Assembly (NCBI GenBank): GCA_025363025.1
Contig: JANYEO010000248.1
Span: 1 to 7,890, forward strand
Length of the DNA stretch: 7,890 nucleotides
Direction of reading: 5' to 3'
Origin: Opitutia bacterium
GTDB taxonomy: Bacteria > Verrucomicrobiota > Verrucomicrobiia > Opitutales > JANYEO01
Every line of letters begins with the position of its first letter. The stretch's first letter is position 1. This document shows, piece by piece, positions 1 to 6,242 of the stretch. Made by a program: the position numbers and the translations under genes. The notes beneath the pieces are model-generated. The model was not told the origin of the DNA. It saw nothing but the letters and a program-made list of their open reading frames with translations, and did no database searches.

Positions 1-29
1 CGCACCTACCTAAAGTAGGCTTACGTGCG
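1..29. repeat. Imperfect hairpin, possible end of a dispersed repeat
   Basis: CCTAC (5-9) pairs with GTAGG (15-19) around a 5-nt loop. CGCA (1-4) pairs with TGCG (26-29) across a bulge. The segment from here to position 64 has a loosely similar layout to the interior of the element at 65-260: a small GTAC-type palindrome, CGTC/CGCTCGT-like words, then the exact shared block ending in GCATTCT. It may therefore be a diverged copy of the same repeat, cut by the window edge. It is not a clear terminator because no U-run follows the stem. Confidence 0.35.
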
Positions 30-48
30 TCTCGCTCGTAATCATCGA

Positions 49-64
49 AAAATCAAAGCATTCT
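49..64 (+). repeat. Left half of a direct repeat split by the element at 65-260
   Basis: Positions 49-64 match 161-176 exactly (16 nt). In the internal copy the match runs on through GCAATCGG (177-184). In the outer copy the same GCAATCGG appears only after the 65-260 element, at 266-273. Deleting the element plus one ATTCT rebuilds an uninterrupted 24-nt repeat. This is direct sequence evidence that the element inserted into an existing repeat copy. Confidence 0.75.
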
Positions 65-81
65 GAGACCGCTGCATAATG
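65..81 (+). repeat. Left terminal inverted repeat of the 196-bp element
   Basis: GAGACCGCTGCATAATG is identical to the reverse complement of 244-260. It runs into a short palindrome (TGCAT-A-ATGCA, 73-83). The preceding bases ATTCT (60-64) match those after the right end. Confidence 0.8.
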
Positions 82-160
82 CATGCTTTATGAGTTTTTG
101 GTCGGTTGTCGTTCCTCGAGTACCCTATGTACACTCGTCACTTCGTCCTACAAATTCCTC

Positions 161-184
161 AAAATCAAAGCATTCTGCAATCGG
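161..184 (+). repeat. Internal intact copy of the split direct repeat
   Basis: These 24 nt equal the outer copy (49-64 joined to 266-273) exactly. The last half also resembles the right terminal repeat: GCATTCTGCAATCGG here against GCATTATGCAGCGG in consensus form. The repeat therefore appears to end in a diverged member of the same terminal-repeat family. Confidence 0.7.
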
Positions 185-196
185 CCTCTGCATAAT
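170..196. repeat. Two diverged terminal repeats head to head
   Basis: A rightward-end-like motif (GCATTCTGCAATCGGCCTC, 170-188) overlaps a left-end-like motif (GGCCTCTGCATAAT, 183-196). The arms ATTCTGCA (172-179) and TGCATAAT (189-196) are inverted repeats with 7 of 8 matches. This is what remains when one element is joined to, or inserted beside, the end of another. It suggests that the 196-bp element is itself a composite. Confidence 0.55.
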
Positions 197-243
197 CCCA
201 GGCCCTAAAATTTGAATTTTTTCTGTATTTTGTTCAAAAACGC

Positions 244-260
244 CATTATGCAGCGGTCTC
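244..260 (-). repeat. Right terminal inverted repeat of the 196-bp element
   Basis: CATTATGCAGCGGTCTC is the exact reverse complement of 65-81. It is followed at once by ATTCT (261-265), the second copy of the proposed target duplication, and then by the second half of the interrupted repeat (GCAATCGGTCTT, 266-277). Confidence 0.8.
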
Positions 261-335
261 ATTCTGCAATCGGTCTTCAGGTGATAATCTGCTGGGGTTA
301 GAAAGTTGAAATAGTCAGTATGGGTTTAAAAATTA

Positions 336-369
336 CACTATGTAGTGGTTTGATTATGCAGTAGGCTTT
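336..369 (-). repeat. Two decayed copies of the terminal repeat near mraY
   Basis: Positions 336-351 (CACTATGTAGTGGTTT) match the right terminus CATTATGCAGCGGTCT at 12 of 16 positions, and all four differences are C/T transitions. Positions 352-369 share ATTATGCAG exactly (353-361), then drift. Both have the same orientation as the right end at 244-260. They look like old relics of the same family and not functional ends. Confidence 0.5.
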
Positions 370-379
370 GGGAGATTTT

Positions 380-463
380 ATGCTGAGTAATTTGAAATTT
401 GCTTCTTCTGGAAATCGTTACAAAGTAAAGGCATGTTTTATGTGCTTGTTTTTTGAATCTTAA
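380..463 (+). CDS. Possible 27-codon leader ORF ahead of mraY
   Basis: An ATG at 380 follows a Shine-Dalgarno-like GGGAG (370-374) by 5 nt and opens 27 codons, MLSNLKFASSGNRYKVKACF in its first 20, ending in TAA at 461-463. That stop lies 11 nt before the mraY start, so translation here could couple to mraY, which lacks its own Shine-Dalgarno. I recognise no family and see no attenuator hairpin. A short open frame in AT-rich DNA is easily due to chance, and the upstream repeats make a spurious origin plausible. I list it only because its ribosome site is better than those of most real genes in the window. Confidence 0.15.
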   Translation: MLSNLKFASSGNRYKVKACFMCLFFES

Positions 464-474
464 ACCGCTGAGTC

Positions 475-1575
475 ATGCTATATTATCTTTCTGAGCTTGA
501 ACCTTTATGGGGGCCTTTGCGGCTCTTTAAGTATACGACTGTACGTGCGGGTGGGGCGGCAGTTACGGCCTTGATTGTAGGTTTTATTATAGCCCCTCGT
601 TTATTTGCGAAGTTGCGGGAACTCAAGGCTTCTCAAACCTTTCGGGATAGAAGCCAGGTAGGGGCTTTGGCAGAGTTACATGCGTCTAAAAAGCATACGC
701 CAACGATGGGGGGACTTATGATTTATGCTGCCGTTGTAAGCAGCACGCTTTTGTGGGCACACCTAAATACGTATGTGCTGGGTGCGCTTTGGGTTTATAC
801 GGTGTTAACGGGGTTAGGGTTTGCCGATGATTATTTAAAGGTAAAGAAGAAAAATAGTAAAGGCGTGCCTGGGCGGTTAAAAATGGGGTTGCAGGCGCTT
901 TTGACGATGAGCTTTGTGCTGATTCTTTTATTCGATGCCCATATAGCGGACTCGATGCGGCAATGGTGGCTACCTTTTTTAAAGGAGCCGGTTATTAATG
1001 TTATGCCGGTTGGCCTTATGTTGATATTTTTCTTCCTGGTGCTGGCTGGGTCGAGTAATGCGATTAATTTAACGGATGGGGTAGATGGGTTGGCGATTGG
1101 GTGTACGGTAACGGTTGCGTTATCCTATGCAATTATGGCTTATTGTATGGGGCATAAGCTGATTGCTGAGCATTTGGATTTGGGCTATTTGGCTGGAGTG
1201 GGGGAGCTAGCGATCTTATGTTCCGCCCTTGTAGGAGCGAGCCTTGTTTTTTTATGGTATAATGCACACCCCGCAGAAGTCTTTATGGGGGATACGGGGT
1301 CCTTGGCTTTAGGGGGGTTAATTGGCGCGATAGCCCTCATGGTGCATCAACCCGTAACGCTTATTATTGTGGGGGGGATATTTGTTATGGAGGCGATGTC
1401 GGTTATTCTCCAAGTGTTTTCTTTTAAAACAACGGGGCGACGCATTTTCCGCATGTCGCCCATACACCATCACTTTGAGCTGAAAGGCTGGCATGAAAAT
1501 AAAGTAGTGATCCGTTTTTGGATATTCTCGCTGATATTTGCTTTGATAGGGTTGAGTACTTTAAAACTGAGATGA
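475..1575 (+). CDS. mraY: Phospho-N-acetylmuramoyl-pentapeptide-transferase MraY (lipid I synthase)
   Basis: This integral membrane enzyme transfers phospho-MurNAc-pentapeptide from UDP to undecaprenyl phosphate, giving lipid I on the cytoplasmic face. At 366 residues it has the usual family length and aligns by eye with E. coli MraY from end to end. Visible signatures are TPTMGG (75-80), the catalytic Asp pair ADDY (117-120), NLTDGVDGLA (198-207), MGDTGS (271-276) and the HHH loop in SPIHHHFELKGW (328-339). About ten hydrophobic segments are spread along the chain. The start is well fixed: an in-frame TGA lies two codons upstream (469-471) and ATG 475 is the first start after it. No Shine-Dalgarno is apparent. 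The gene is first in the visible operon and lies 19 bp before murD. Its N-terminus (MLYYLSELEPLWGPLRLFKY) looks Opitutae-like to me. Confidence 0.97.
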   Translation: MLYYLSELEPLWGPLRLFKYTTVRAGGAAVTALIVGFIIAPRLFAKLRELKASQTFRDRSQVGALAELHASKKHTPTMGGLMIYAAVVSSTLLWAHLNTYVLGALWVYTVLTGLGFADDYLKVKKKNSKGVPGRLKMGLQALLTMSFVLILLFDAHIADSMRQWWLPFLKEPVINVMPVGLMLIFFFLVLAGSSNAINLTDGVDGLAIGCTVTVALSYAIMAYCMGHKLIAEHLDLGYLAGVGELAILCSALVGASLVFLWYNAHPAEVFMGDTGSLALGGLIGAIALMVHQPVTLIIVGGIFVMEAMSVILQVFSFKTTGRRIFRMSPIHHHFELKGWHENKVVIRFWIFSLIFALIGLSTLKLR

Positions 1576-1594
1576 GTTATGTTGTATTTTTAAC

Positions 1595-2863
1595 ATGGAG
1601 ATACCGCAATCATTGCTTCCTTTTTTAGAGCGCCCAGCCGTTGTGCTTGGCAGGGGGGTGAGTGGGCGGGCAGCGGGAGAGGTGTTACGGAGTTTAGGAG
1701 TCTTCCATGCAATCTTGGATGAAGCAGGGGGAGACACGTTTACCATGGCCCAGGCTGAGCGATTGGGATTGGTGATTTATAGCCCGGGCTTTCCCCGGGA
1801 CCACCCCTGGATGAAAATAGCGAGAGAGGCGGGGTGTTTGTGTTTAACCGAGATTGATTTTGCAGCGGCCTTTTTGCCAGGAGCGGTCATTGCCATTACG
1901 GGGACCAATGGTAAAACTACGACGACAGAGCTTTTAACCGAGGCTTTTAAGGCTTCTGGAACGCAGGCTGTAGCGGCTGGTAATATTGGGCACCCGCTCT
2001 CAAAGGTGGTTGCTTTGCCTCGAGCGAAGACCCGGCTTGTCGTTTGTGAAGTGAGCTCCTTCCAGGCGGAAGATTTGGCTTATTTTAAGCCGGCTGCTCT
2101 GCTATGGACTAATTTTAGCCCGGATCATTTAGACCGTTATGATAGTCTTAAGGATTATTTTGCGGCTAAATGGCAATTGATTAATAATTTGATCCGGCCG
2201 CGTTTGTTTGTGGGGCCAACGGTGGCTGAAGCGGCAAAGCTTTATGGGTATGAGTTACCAAGTTACACAAAAATTGTAGACTTTGATGAACCAGTAGAGC
2301 TGGCTTTAGCTCAAACAGTGTTTGCGAATAATCCTCAGCGGGAAAATTATTTGCTCGCTCGTGCGTATTGGAGGGAAGAAGGCCTTCCGGCTGAAGCTTT
2401 AATACAGGGGGCTTTTAATTTGCCTGTAAGCCCGCATCGTCTCCGTGAAATTCGCCGGATAGGGGGGGTGGCTTTTTGGAATGATTCGAAAGCGACTAAT
2501 TTTTGCTCTGCCTTAGCGGCGTTGGCGGCATTTGACCGTCCTGTTTTATGGGTAGGGGGAGGGTCTTCCAAAGGAGGGGATGTGAGGCATTTTGCGGAAA
2601 TGATAGCTCCCTATATTAAAGAGGCTTTTTTGATAGGGGATACCGCTCCCTCGATGTGTGAATTTTTAAAAAACAATAACAAGGGGGCGCGGGTTTTTGA
2701 AAGTATGAAAATAGCAGTTGAAACGGCTTATCAGGCTGCTCAGGCAGGAGATATTGTTTTATTATCGCCTGGTTTTGCCAGTTTTGGGCTATTTAAGAAT
2801 TATGCTGATCGCGGAAATTTGTTTATAGAAGCTGTTTTGAGTTTGAACCCGACGCTTAAATAG
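1595..2863 (+). CDS. murD: UDP-N-acetylmuramoyl-L-alanine--D-glutamate ligase MurD
   Basis: This cytoplasmic ATP-dependent Mur ligase adds D-Glu to UDP-MurNAc-L-Ala. The 422 residues (slightly shorter than the E. coli enzyme) show the three Mur domains. The N-terminal Rossmann-like UDP-binding part spans about 12-95, with VLGRGVSG (17-24) and SPGFP (63-67). The central ATPase has the P-loop GTNGKTTT (103-110), NIG (130-132), EVSSFQ (152-157) and NFSPDHLDRY (173-182). The C-terminal domain starts near PHR (280-282) and has NDSKATN (296-302) and SPGFASFGLFKNYADRG (391-407). That last motif and NDSKATN separate MurD from MurC, MurE and MurF. ATG 1595 is the only ATG between the last in-frame stop (1568-1570) and the conserved part, and it has no visible Shine-Dalgarno. 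It lies 26 bp before the LysM gene. Confidence 0.97.
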   Translation: MEIPQSLLPFLERPAVVLGRGVSGRAAGEVLRSLGVFHAILDEAGGDTFTMAQAERLGLVIYSPGFPRDHPWMKIAREAGCLCLTEIDFAAAFLPGAVIAITGTNGKTTTTELLTEAFKASGTQAVAAGNIGHPLSKVVALPRAKTRLVVCEVSSFQAEDLAYFKPAALLWTNFSPDHLDRYDSLKDYFAAKWQLINNLIRPRLFVGPTVAEAAKLYGYELPSYTKIVDFDEPVELALAQTVFANNPQRENYLLARAYWREEGLPAEALIQGAFNLPVSPHRLREIRRIGGVAFWNDSKATNFCSALAALAAFDRPVLWVGGGSSKGGDVRHFAEMIAPYIKEAFLIGDTAPSMCEFLKNNNKGARVFESMKIAVETAYQAAQAGDIVLLSPGFASFGLFKNYADRGNLFIEAVLSLNPTLK

Positions 2864-2889
2864 ACAACAAACTGTCATTCACGCATATT

Positions 2890-3957
2890 ATGACTATGGG
2901 AAAGCTATTCGCTCTTGTTGCTTCTTTACATGTGGCCGTTATTGGGACCGTGCTCGTACTATCGGGTTGCCATCGCGCAGGTGATACGGGGCCGGTCGTA
3001 GCGGATACTCAAGTTATGGGAGCATCTGCCCCTACTTCTTTTAATGAAGGCATAGAAGGGGCTGCTGCTATGCGCGCGGCGCCGAAACGCCCTACCTGGG
3101 AGATGCCCGAGAGCTCTGTGGCTGGCGAGGCTTTTCAGCCGCTAGAGCCTATGCCGCTGACTACAGACGGGGTGATGGCTTCTGGTAGTTCTTATACGGT
3201 TAAAAAAGGAGATTCTCTTTGGGCCTTGGCTAATCGCTTTGGTGTCAGTGTGCAGGCTTTGGCTGCAGCTAATGGGATGGCAAAAGATGCCGGCCTTAAA
3301 ATTGGGCAAACCTTGATAGTCCCTGAAAATGGGAAGGCCAGTACGTTTGCCCCGGTTGCTCCTACTGTAACGGCTCCCGTTTCATTAGGAGAGGCTACGC
3401 AAAATTATAAAGTCCGCCCAGGGGATAGCCTTTCAAAAATTGCCAAAAAAAGTGGGACGACAGTAGCGGCTCTTCGTGCTACGAATAATTTAACCTCAGA
3501 TACGATTCGTGTTGGCCAAACGCTCCTTATTCCCGGTGAGAATGGGGTAGCAGTGGCGAATGCACCGGCTGTAGATACGGCTAGCAAGCCTGCTGCTTTG
3601 ATAGATGGCGTGGTTTATACTGTGCAGCCGGGTGACACTTTATCCGTTATTGCCGCCCGCTCGGGGAGTAAAGTTGCAGACCTTATGGCCTGGAATAATA
3701 TGACAGATGCCCGGAGTTTGCGTGCGGGGCAAGTATTGAACATCCCTCGGGGTGAAGGTACGCAGTTACAGTCTACTGCAAGTGAGAGTACCTCAACTGA
3801 ATATGTTCCAAGCAGTGAAGAAGCCCCGACGGTTTCGATCATTGAATTTGATCAAGGCGGGGGTGAGGCTTCGATCCCTGATGGTTTTGGGGATGACAGT
3901 GCGTTTGATGAGGCTCAAGGTGCCGCGGTTGTCCCTGTTGATAACGCGGGTCTATAG
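2890..3957 (+). CDS. Lipoprotein with three LysM domains (NlpD-like position)
   Basis: This is a predicted envelope lipoprotein that binds peptidoglycan. A hydrophobic leader (about 5-26) ends in the lipobox LSGC, with Cys27 as the likely lipidated residue. A low-complexity linker rich in Ala and Pro follows (about 30-100). Then come three LysM repeats: YTVKKGDSLWALA to LIVP (102-145), YKVRPGDSLSKIA to LLIP (173-215) and YTVQPGDTLSVIA to LNIP (243-286). The tail (about 287-355) is Ser/Glu/Asp-rich and probably disordered. I see no M23, amidase or transpeptidase domain, so it is a binder or scaffold and not an enzyme. Chlamydia has nlpD in the same slot between murD and ftsW, which suggests a conserved partner of septal wall synthesis, but orthology is inferred from position. 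ATG 2896 is an alternative start that also keeps the signal peptide. No Shine-Dalgarno is seen. Confidence 0.9.
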   Translation: MTMGKLFALVASLHVAVIGTVLVLSGCHRAGDTGPVVADTQVMGASAPTSFNEGIEGAAAMRAAPKRPTWEMPESSVAGEAFQPLEPMPLTTDGVMASGSSYTVKKGDSLWALANRFGVSVQALAAANGMAKDAGLKIGQTLIVPENGKASTFAPVAPTVTAPVSLGEATQNYKVRPGDSLSKIAKKSGTTVAALRATNNLTSDTIRVGQTLLIPGENGVAVANAPAVDTASKPAALIDGVVYTVQPGDTLSVIAARSGSKVADLMAWNNMTDARSLRAGQVLNIPRGEGTQLQSTASESTSTEYVPSSEEAPTVSIIEFDQGGGEASIPDGFGDDSAFDEAQGAAVVPVDNAGL

Positions 3958-3983
3958 CCCTTTAATTTTTTAGTGGCCCCTGA

Positions 3984-5135
3984 ATGCAGGCATTGATTGA
4001 AGCCCGTTTAGTACGCTTAAGGCAATTTATTCGCCCGGGGGTTTGGATGGTGCTTGCAGTTGTGGCGTTGACGCTCATTGGGCTGGTGATATTATTTAGT
4101 ATTAGTCAGTCCATTCAAGGTGGGGCTATTTTTAAAAAACAGTTAGTGTGGTTGGGGATAGCTTTGGTTGCGGGTTTTGGGGTGACGCGGATAGACTTAG
4201 AGTATTTGCGGCGGCCCGTGGTCATTCTCACTATTTTGGCCGTTGCACTGCTTGGGCTGGTATTGGTTTTAGTGCCTGGAATTGGGGTTAAAGTCAATGG
4301 GGCGAAGCGTTGGTTGGGCTTTGGGCCTGTGCGCTTGCAAGTATCAGAGTTTTCAAAAATTGTACTCGTGATTGTGCTTTCTCATTATCTGGGAATTAAT
4401 CAGCGGGCGCTTAAAAGTTTTTTTAAGGGTTTTTTTATTCCAGGGTGTGCAATTGGGGCCCTATGTGTATTGATTTTGCTGGAGCCTGATTTTGGTACGG
4501 CCTTTTTGTGTGGGATTGTTGGGGTAAGCCTTTTGTTTTTGGCAGGGGTGAGGCTTATCTATCTGTTGCCTTCATTCTTGGGGGCTATTTTTTTGTTTGG
4601 GGTAGCGATCTCCCTGGATCCGGTAAGGCTTAAACGCATTACCTCTTTCCTCGATGTAGAAGCCAATAAAAGTGATGGCTCTTACCAATTATGGCAGGGG
4701 ATTTTAGCTTTTGCAGCCGGCGGGGTTGAGGGGGTAGGGTTAGGGAATGGGCGGCAGCAGCTGTCATTTTTGCCCGAGGCGCATACAGATTTTATTTTCC
4801 CAATTATTGGAGAGGAGTTGGGGCTTATTTGTTCATCTTTGGTAGCGGGGCTTTTCTTATTTATTTTTGTACTGGGAATTGGGCAATTGCGAAAGGCGCC
4901 TAATATGTATCAATTTTCTTTAGCTGCGGGCTCTCTTCTTTTTGTAACGTTGCAAGCGCTGATTAATATGGGCGTTGTGACTGGGTGCTTGCCTACGAAA
5001 GGGATGTCTTTGCCCTTTATTAGCTATGGGGGCTCTAATTTAGTGGTGATGTTTATTTTTATGGGGCTCCTTATTAATGCATTCCGGGCCTGGGGGCAGA
5101 ATGTGGACTTTTCAAAAAAAGGGCTTATAAAATAA
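3984..5135 (+). CDS. ftsW: SEDS-family septal peptidoglycan polymerase FtsW
   Basis: This polytopic membrane glycosyltransferase polymerises lipid II at the division site, normally with a class B PBP (FtsI). The 383 residues hold about ten hydrophobic segments. SEDS landmarks are NGAKRWL (105-111), EPDFGTA (167-173), the long loop ending in LPEAHTDFIF (263-272), GEELG (276-280), and TGCLPTKGMSLPFISYGG (333-350) followed by SNL. Asp269 in the HTDF motif corresponds to the residue considered catalytic in FtsW/RodA. The mur-gene context and SYGGSNL favour FtsW over RodA. An in-frame TGA directly precedes the ATG (TGAATG), which fixes the start. No Shine-Dalgarno is seen. The stop TAA is followed by two sense codons and then the murG ATG in the same reading frame. 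Confidence 0.96.
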   Translation: MQALIEARLVRLRQFIRPGVWMVLAVVALTLIGLVILFSISQSIQGGAIFKKQLVWLGIALVAGFGVTRIDLEYLRRPVVILTILAVALLGLVLVLVPGIGVKVNGAKRWLGFGPVRLQVSEFSKIVLVIVLSHYLGINQRALKSFFKGFFIPGCAIGALCVLILLEPDFGTAFLCGIVGVSLLFLAGVRLIYLLPSFLGAIFLFGVAISLDPVRLKRITSFLDVEANKSDGSYQLWQGILAFAAGGVEGVGLGNGRQQLSFLPEAHTDFIFPIIGEELGLICSSLVAGLFLFIFVLGIGQLRKAPNMYQFSLAAGSLLFVTLQALINMGVVTGCLPTKGMSLPFISYGGSNLVVMFIFMGLLINAFRAWGQNVDFSKKGLIK

Positions 5136-5141
5136 GTAGAT

Positions 5142-6242
5142 ATGAATAATGAAAGCACCGTTATTATCGCCTGTGGAGGGACGGGTGGGCATTTAACGCC
5201 GGGGATAGCCTTGGCGCAGGAGCTAGGGCGACGTGGGCAAAAGCTGACGTTGGCTATTAGCCATAAGAAAATTGATGAGCAAGTGCTGGCGGCCTATCCT
5301 GATTTTAAGTTTTTAAAGATACCAGGAGGGCCCTTGTCGAAAAATCCGTGGCAGTTTTTAAAGTCTTTTGGGGCGCAAGTAAGGGGGTTTCTTTTTGCTA
5401 TTAAATTTATACGCCGTCAGCGGCCGTGCGTGGTGGTAGGTTTTGGGGGCTTTGGGATTGCGGCACTTGTTTTGGCTGCTTGGTGGCTTAATCAAAAAGT
5501 GGTGTTGCATGAGTCTAACCGTCAAGTAGGCCGGGCGGTGAGGTGGTTAGCTCGGTTTGCCGACCGTGTTTTTTTGCCGACCAAAGTTTTTTTACCAGGA
5601 ATAAAGGCGGGGGTATTACGAACGCTGGGGTTCCCTTTGAGGGATGAACTATGCTGGGTGCCAAAAGAGGCCGCGCGGAATGCTTTAGGTTTACCGAAGG
5701 AGGGGAAGTTGCTCTTGATTTTTGGGGGTAGCCAAGGAGCCCATGCTTTGAGTGATTGGGGTCGGCAGCATATGGAATTACTCGCAGAAGCGGGTGTGCA
5801 TATGGTGTGTATAACGGGGCTTAGAGAACCGGCCCAAACTTTGCGGCGACATACGCCTGATGGACGGCCTATTGAATTCCATTTTATGCCTTTTTGTAAT
5901 CACATGGCGGAGCTCCTCAGCGCAGCAGATTTAACGGTAGCCCGTTCAGGAGCGGGTAGTTTGGCGGAATTAGCTCGGGTTGGGTTGCCATCTATCCTGA
6001 TACCTTTTCCGCATGCAGCGGATGATCACCAAATGGCCAATGCACTATACTATGAGCGTGCAGGGGCTGCCAGTGTGTTGCCACAAAAAAGGATTAAGGA
6101 GTTATGGGGGGTCGTCCAATCCTTGCTCTTTGATGAAGCAGCTTTGGTGCAGATGAAGGCTGCTTTGAAAGGATTGGATACAGAGAATGCGCAAGCAATC
6201 TTTGCTGATGAGTTGTGTGCGCTTATAGAAGGGGATTTTTAA
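5142..6242 (+). CDS. murG: UDP-GlcNAc:lipid I N-acetylglucosaminyltransferase MurG
   Basis: This peripheral membrane GT-B glycosyltransferase adds GlcNAc to lipid I, making lipid II on the inner face of the membrane. The 366 residues match the usual length. The N-terminal domain has the glycine loop GGTGGHLTP (12-20), GFGGFG (100-105) and HESN (123-126). The C-terminal donor-binding domain has GGSQGA (195-200), ARSGAGSLAEL (267-277) and PFPHAADDHQ (288-297). HESN replaces the HEQN found in many bacteria, a variant I associate with PVC-type MurGs. The start lies 6 bp after the ftsW stop without a clear Shine-Dalgarno, so translation probably depends on coupling to ftsW. The stop shares its last A with the next ATG (TAATG, 6240-6244). 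Confidence 0.96.
   Translation: MNNESTVIIACGGTGGHLTPGIALAQELGRRGQKLTLAISHKKIDEQVLAAYPDFKFLKIPGGPLSKNPWQFLKSFGAQVRGFLFAIKFIRRQRPCVVVGFGGFGIAALVLAAWWLNQKVVLHESNRQVGRAVRWLARFADRVFLPTKVFLPGIKAGVLRTLGFPLRDELCWVPKEAARNALGLPKEGKLLLIFGGSQGAHALSDWGRQHMELLAEAGVHMVCITGLREPAQTLRRHTPDGRPIEFHFMPFCNHMAELLSAADLTVARSGAGSLAELARVGLPSILIPFPHAADDHQMANALYYERAGAASVLPQKRIKELWGVVQSLLFDEAALVQMKAALKGLDTENAQAIFADELCALIEGDF
6229..6235 (+). promoter_or_regulatory. Shine-Dalgarno for murC-murB
   Basis: AAGGGGA at the end of murG lies 6 nt before the ATG at 6242. It is the only clear ribosome-binding site among the six main genes. Together with the TAATG overlap it supports ATG 6242 as the start and translational coupling to murG. 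Confidence 0.6.

Larger units (their letters stand above)
65..260. mobile_element. 196-bp MITE-like element with perfect terminal inverted repeats
   Basis: The ends are GAGACCGCTGCATAATG (65-81) and its exact reverse complement (244-260), 17 of 17. They are flanked directly by ATTCT on both sides (60-64 and 261-265), which looks like a 5-bp target-site duplication. No ORF of useful length lies inside, so it could move only with a transposase supplied in trans. The interior carries a GTAC palindrome (130-142) and a second copy of the repeat that the element has interrupted (161-184). The end sequence reminds me of IS5-type transposon ends, but I cannot verify the family, and a 5-bp duplication is not the classic length for IS5. 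The perfect termini suggest recent activity. Confidence 0.75.
1..474. other. Gene-poor, repeat-filled region upstream of mraY
   Basis: I see no convincing protein gene here. The stretch holds a possible hairpin (1-29), a MITE-like element (65-260) and at least six full or degenerate copies of one terminal-repeat motif. The 9-mer CTGCATAAT or its complement occurs four times (72-80, 188-196, 245-253, 353-361). The 3' part (about 300-474) is AT-rich and must carry any local promoter for mraY. The best sigma70-like pair I found (TAGTCA 312-317, 16 bp, TACACT 334-339) is too weak to call. The left edge could abut an upstream gene outside the window. The sequence looks like accumulated insertion scars and not like a conserved leader. 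Confidence 0.8.

Noticed and set aside
65..176. A possible short protein on the minus strand reading through the element interior.
   Set aside because: The frame beginning ECFDFEEFVGRSDECT hits a stop after 16 codons and has no start signals. It is a repeat and not a gene.
1..265. A CRISPR-like array, suggested by the repeated motifs.
   Set aside because: The motifs occur in both orientations at irregular spacing with diverged copies, which fits transposon ends and not direct repeats with regular spacers.
312..339. A sigma70-like pair TAGTCA and TACACT with a 16-bp spacer upstream of mraY.
   Set aside because: Only 8 of 12 consensus positions match, and such pairs are common by chance in AT-rich DNA that also overlaps repeat relics.
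1256..1263. A perfect TATAAT box (1258-1263) inside mraY.
   Set aside because: No -35-like hexamer lies at 16-18 bp, and it is within conserved coding sequence. It is probably a by-product of the WYNAHP codons.
1371..1377. G7 tract in mraY, with another in murD at 2462-2468, as possible phase-variation tracts.
   Set aside because: Both lie in essential genes in conserved Gly-rich codons. The whole region is G-rich on this strand, so the runs fit base composition.
3752..3973. A 73-codon open frame overlapping the end of the LysM gene in another frame.
   Set aside because: It overlaps the LysM tail, has no family features, and the LysM frame is clearly the coding one.
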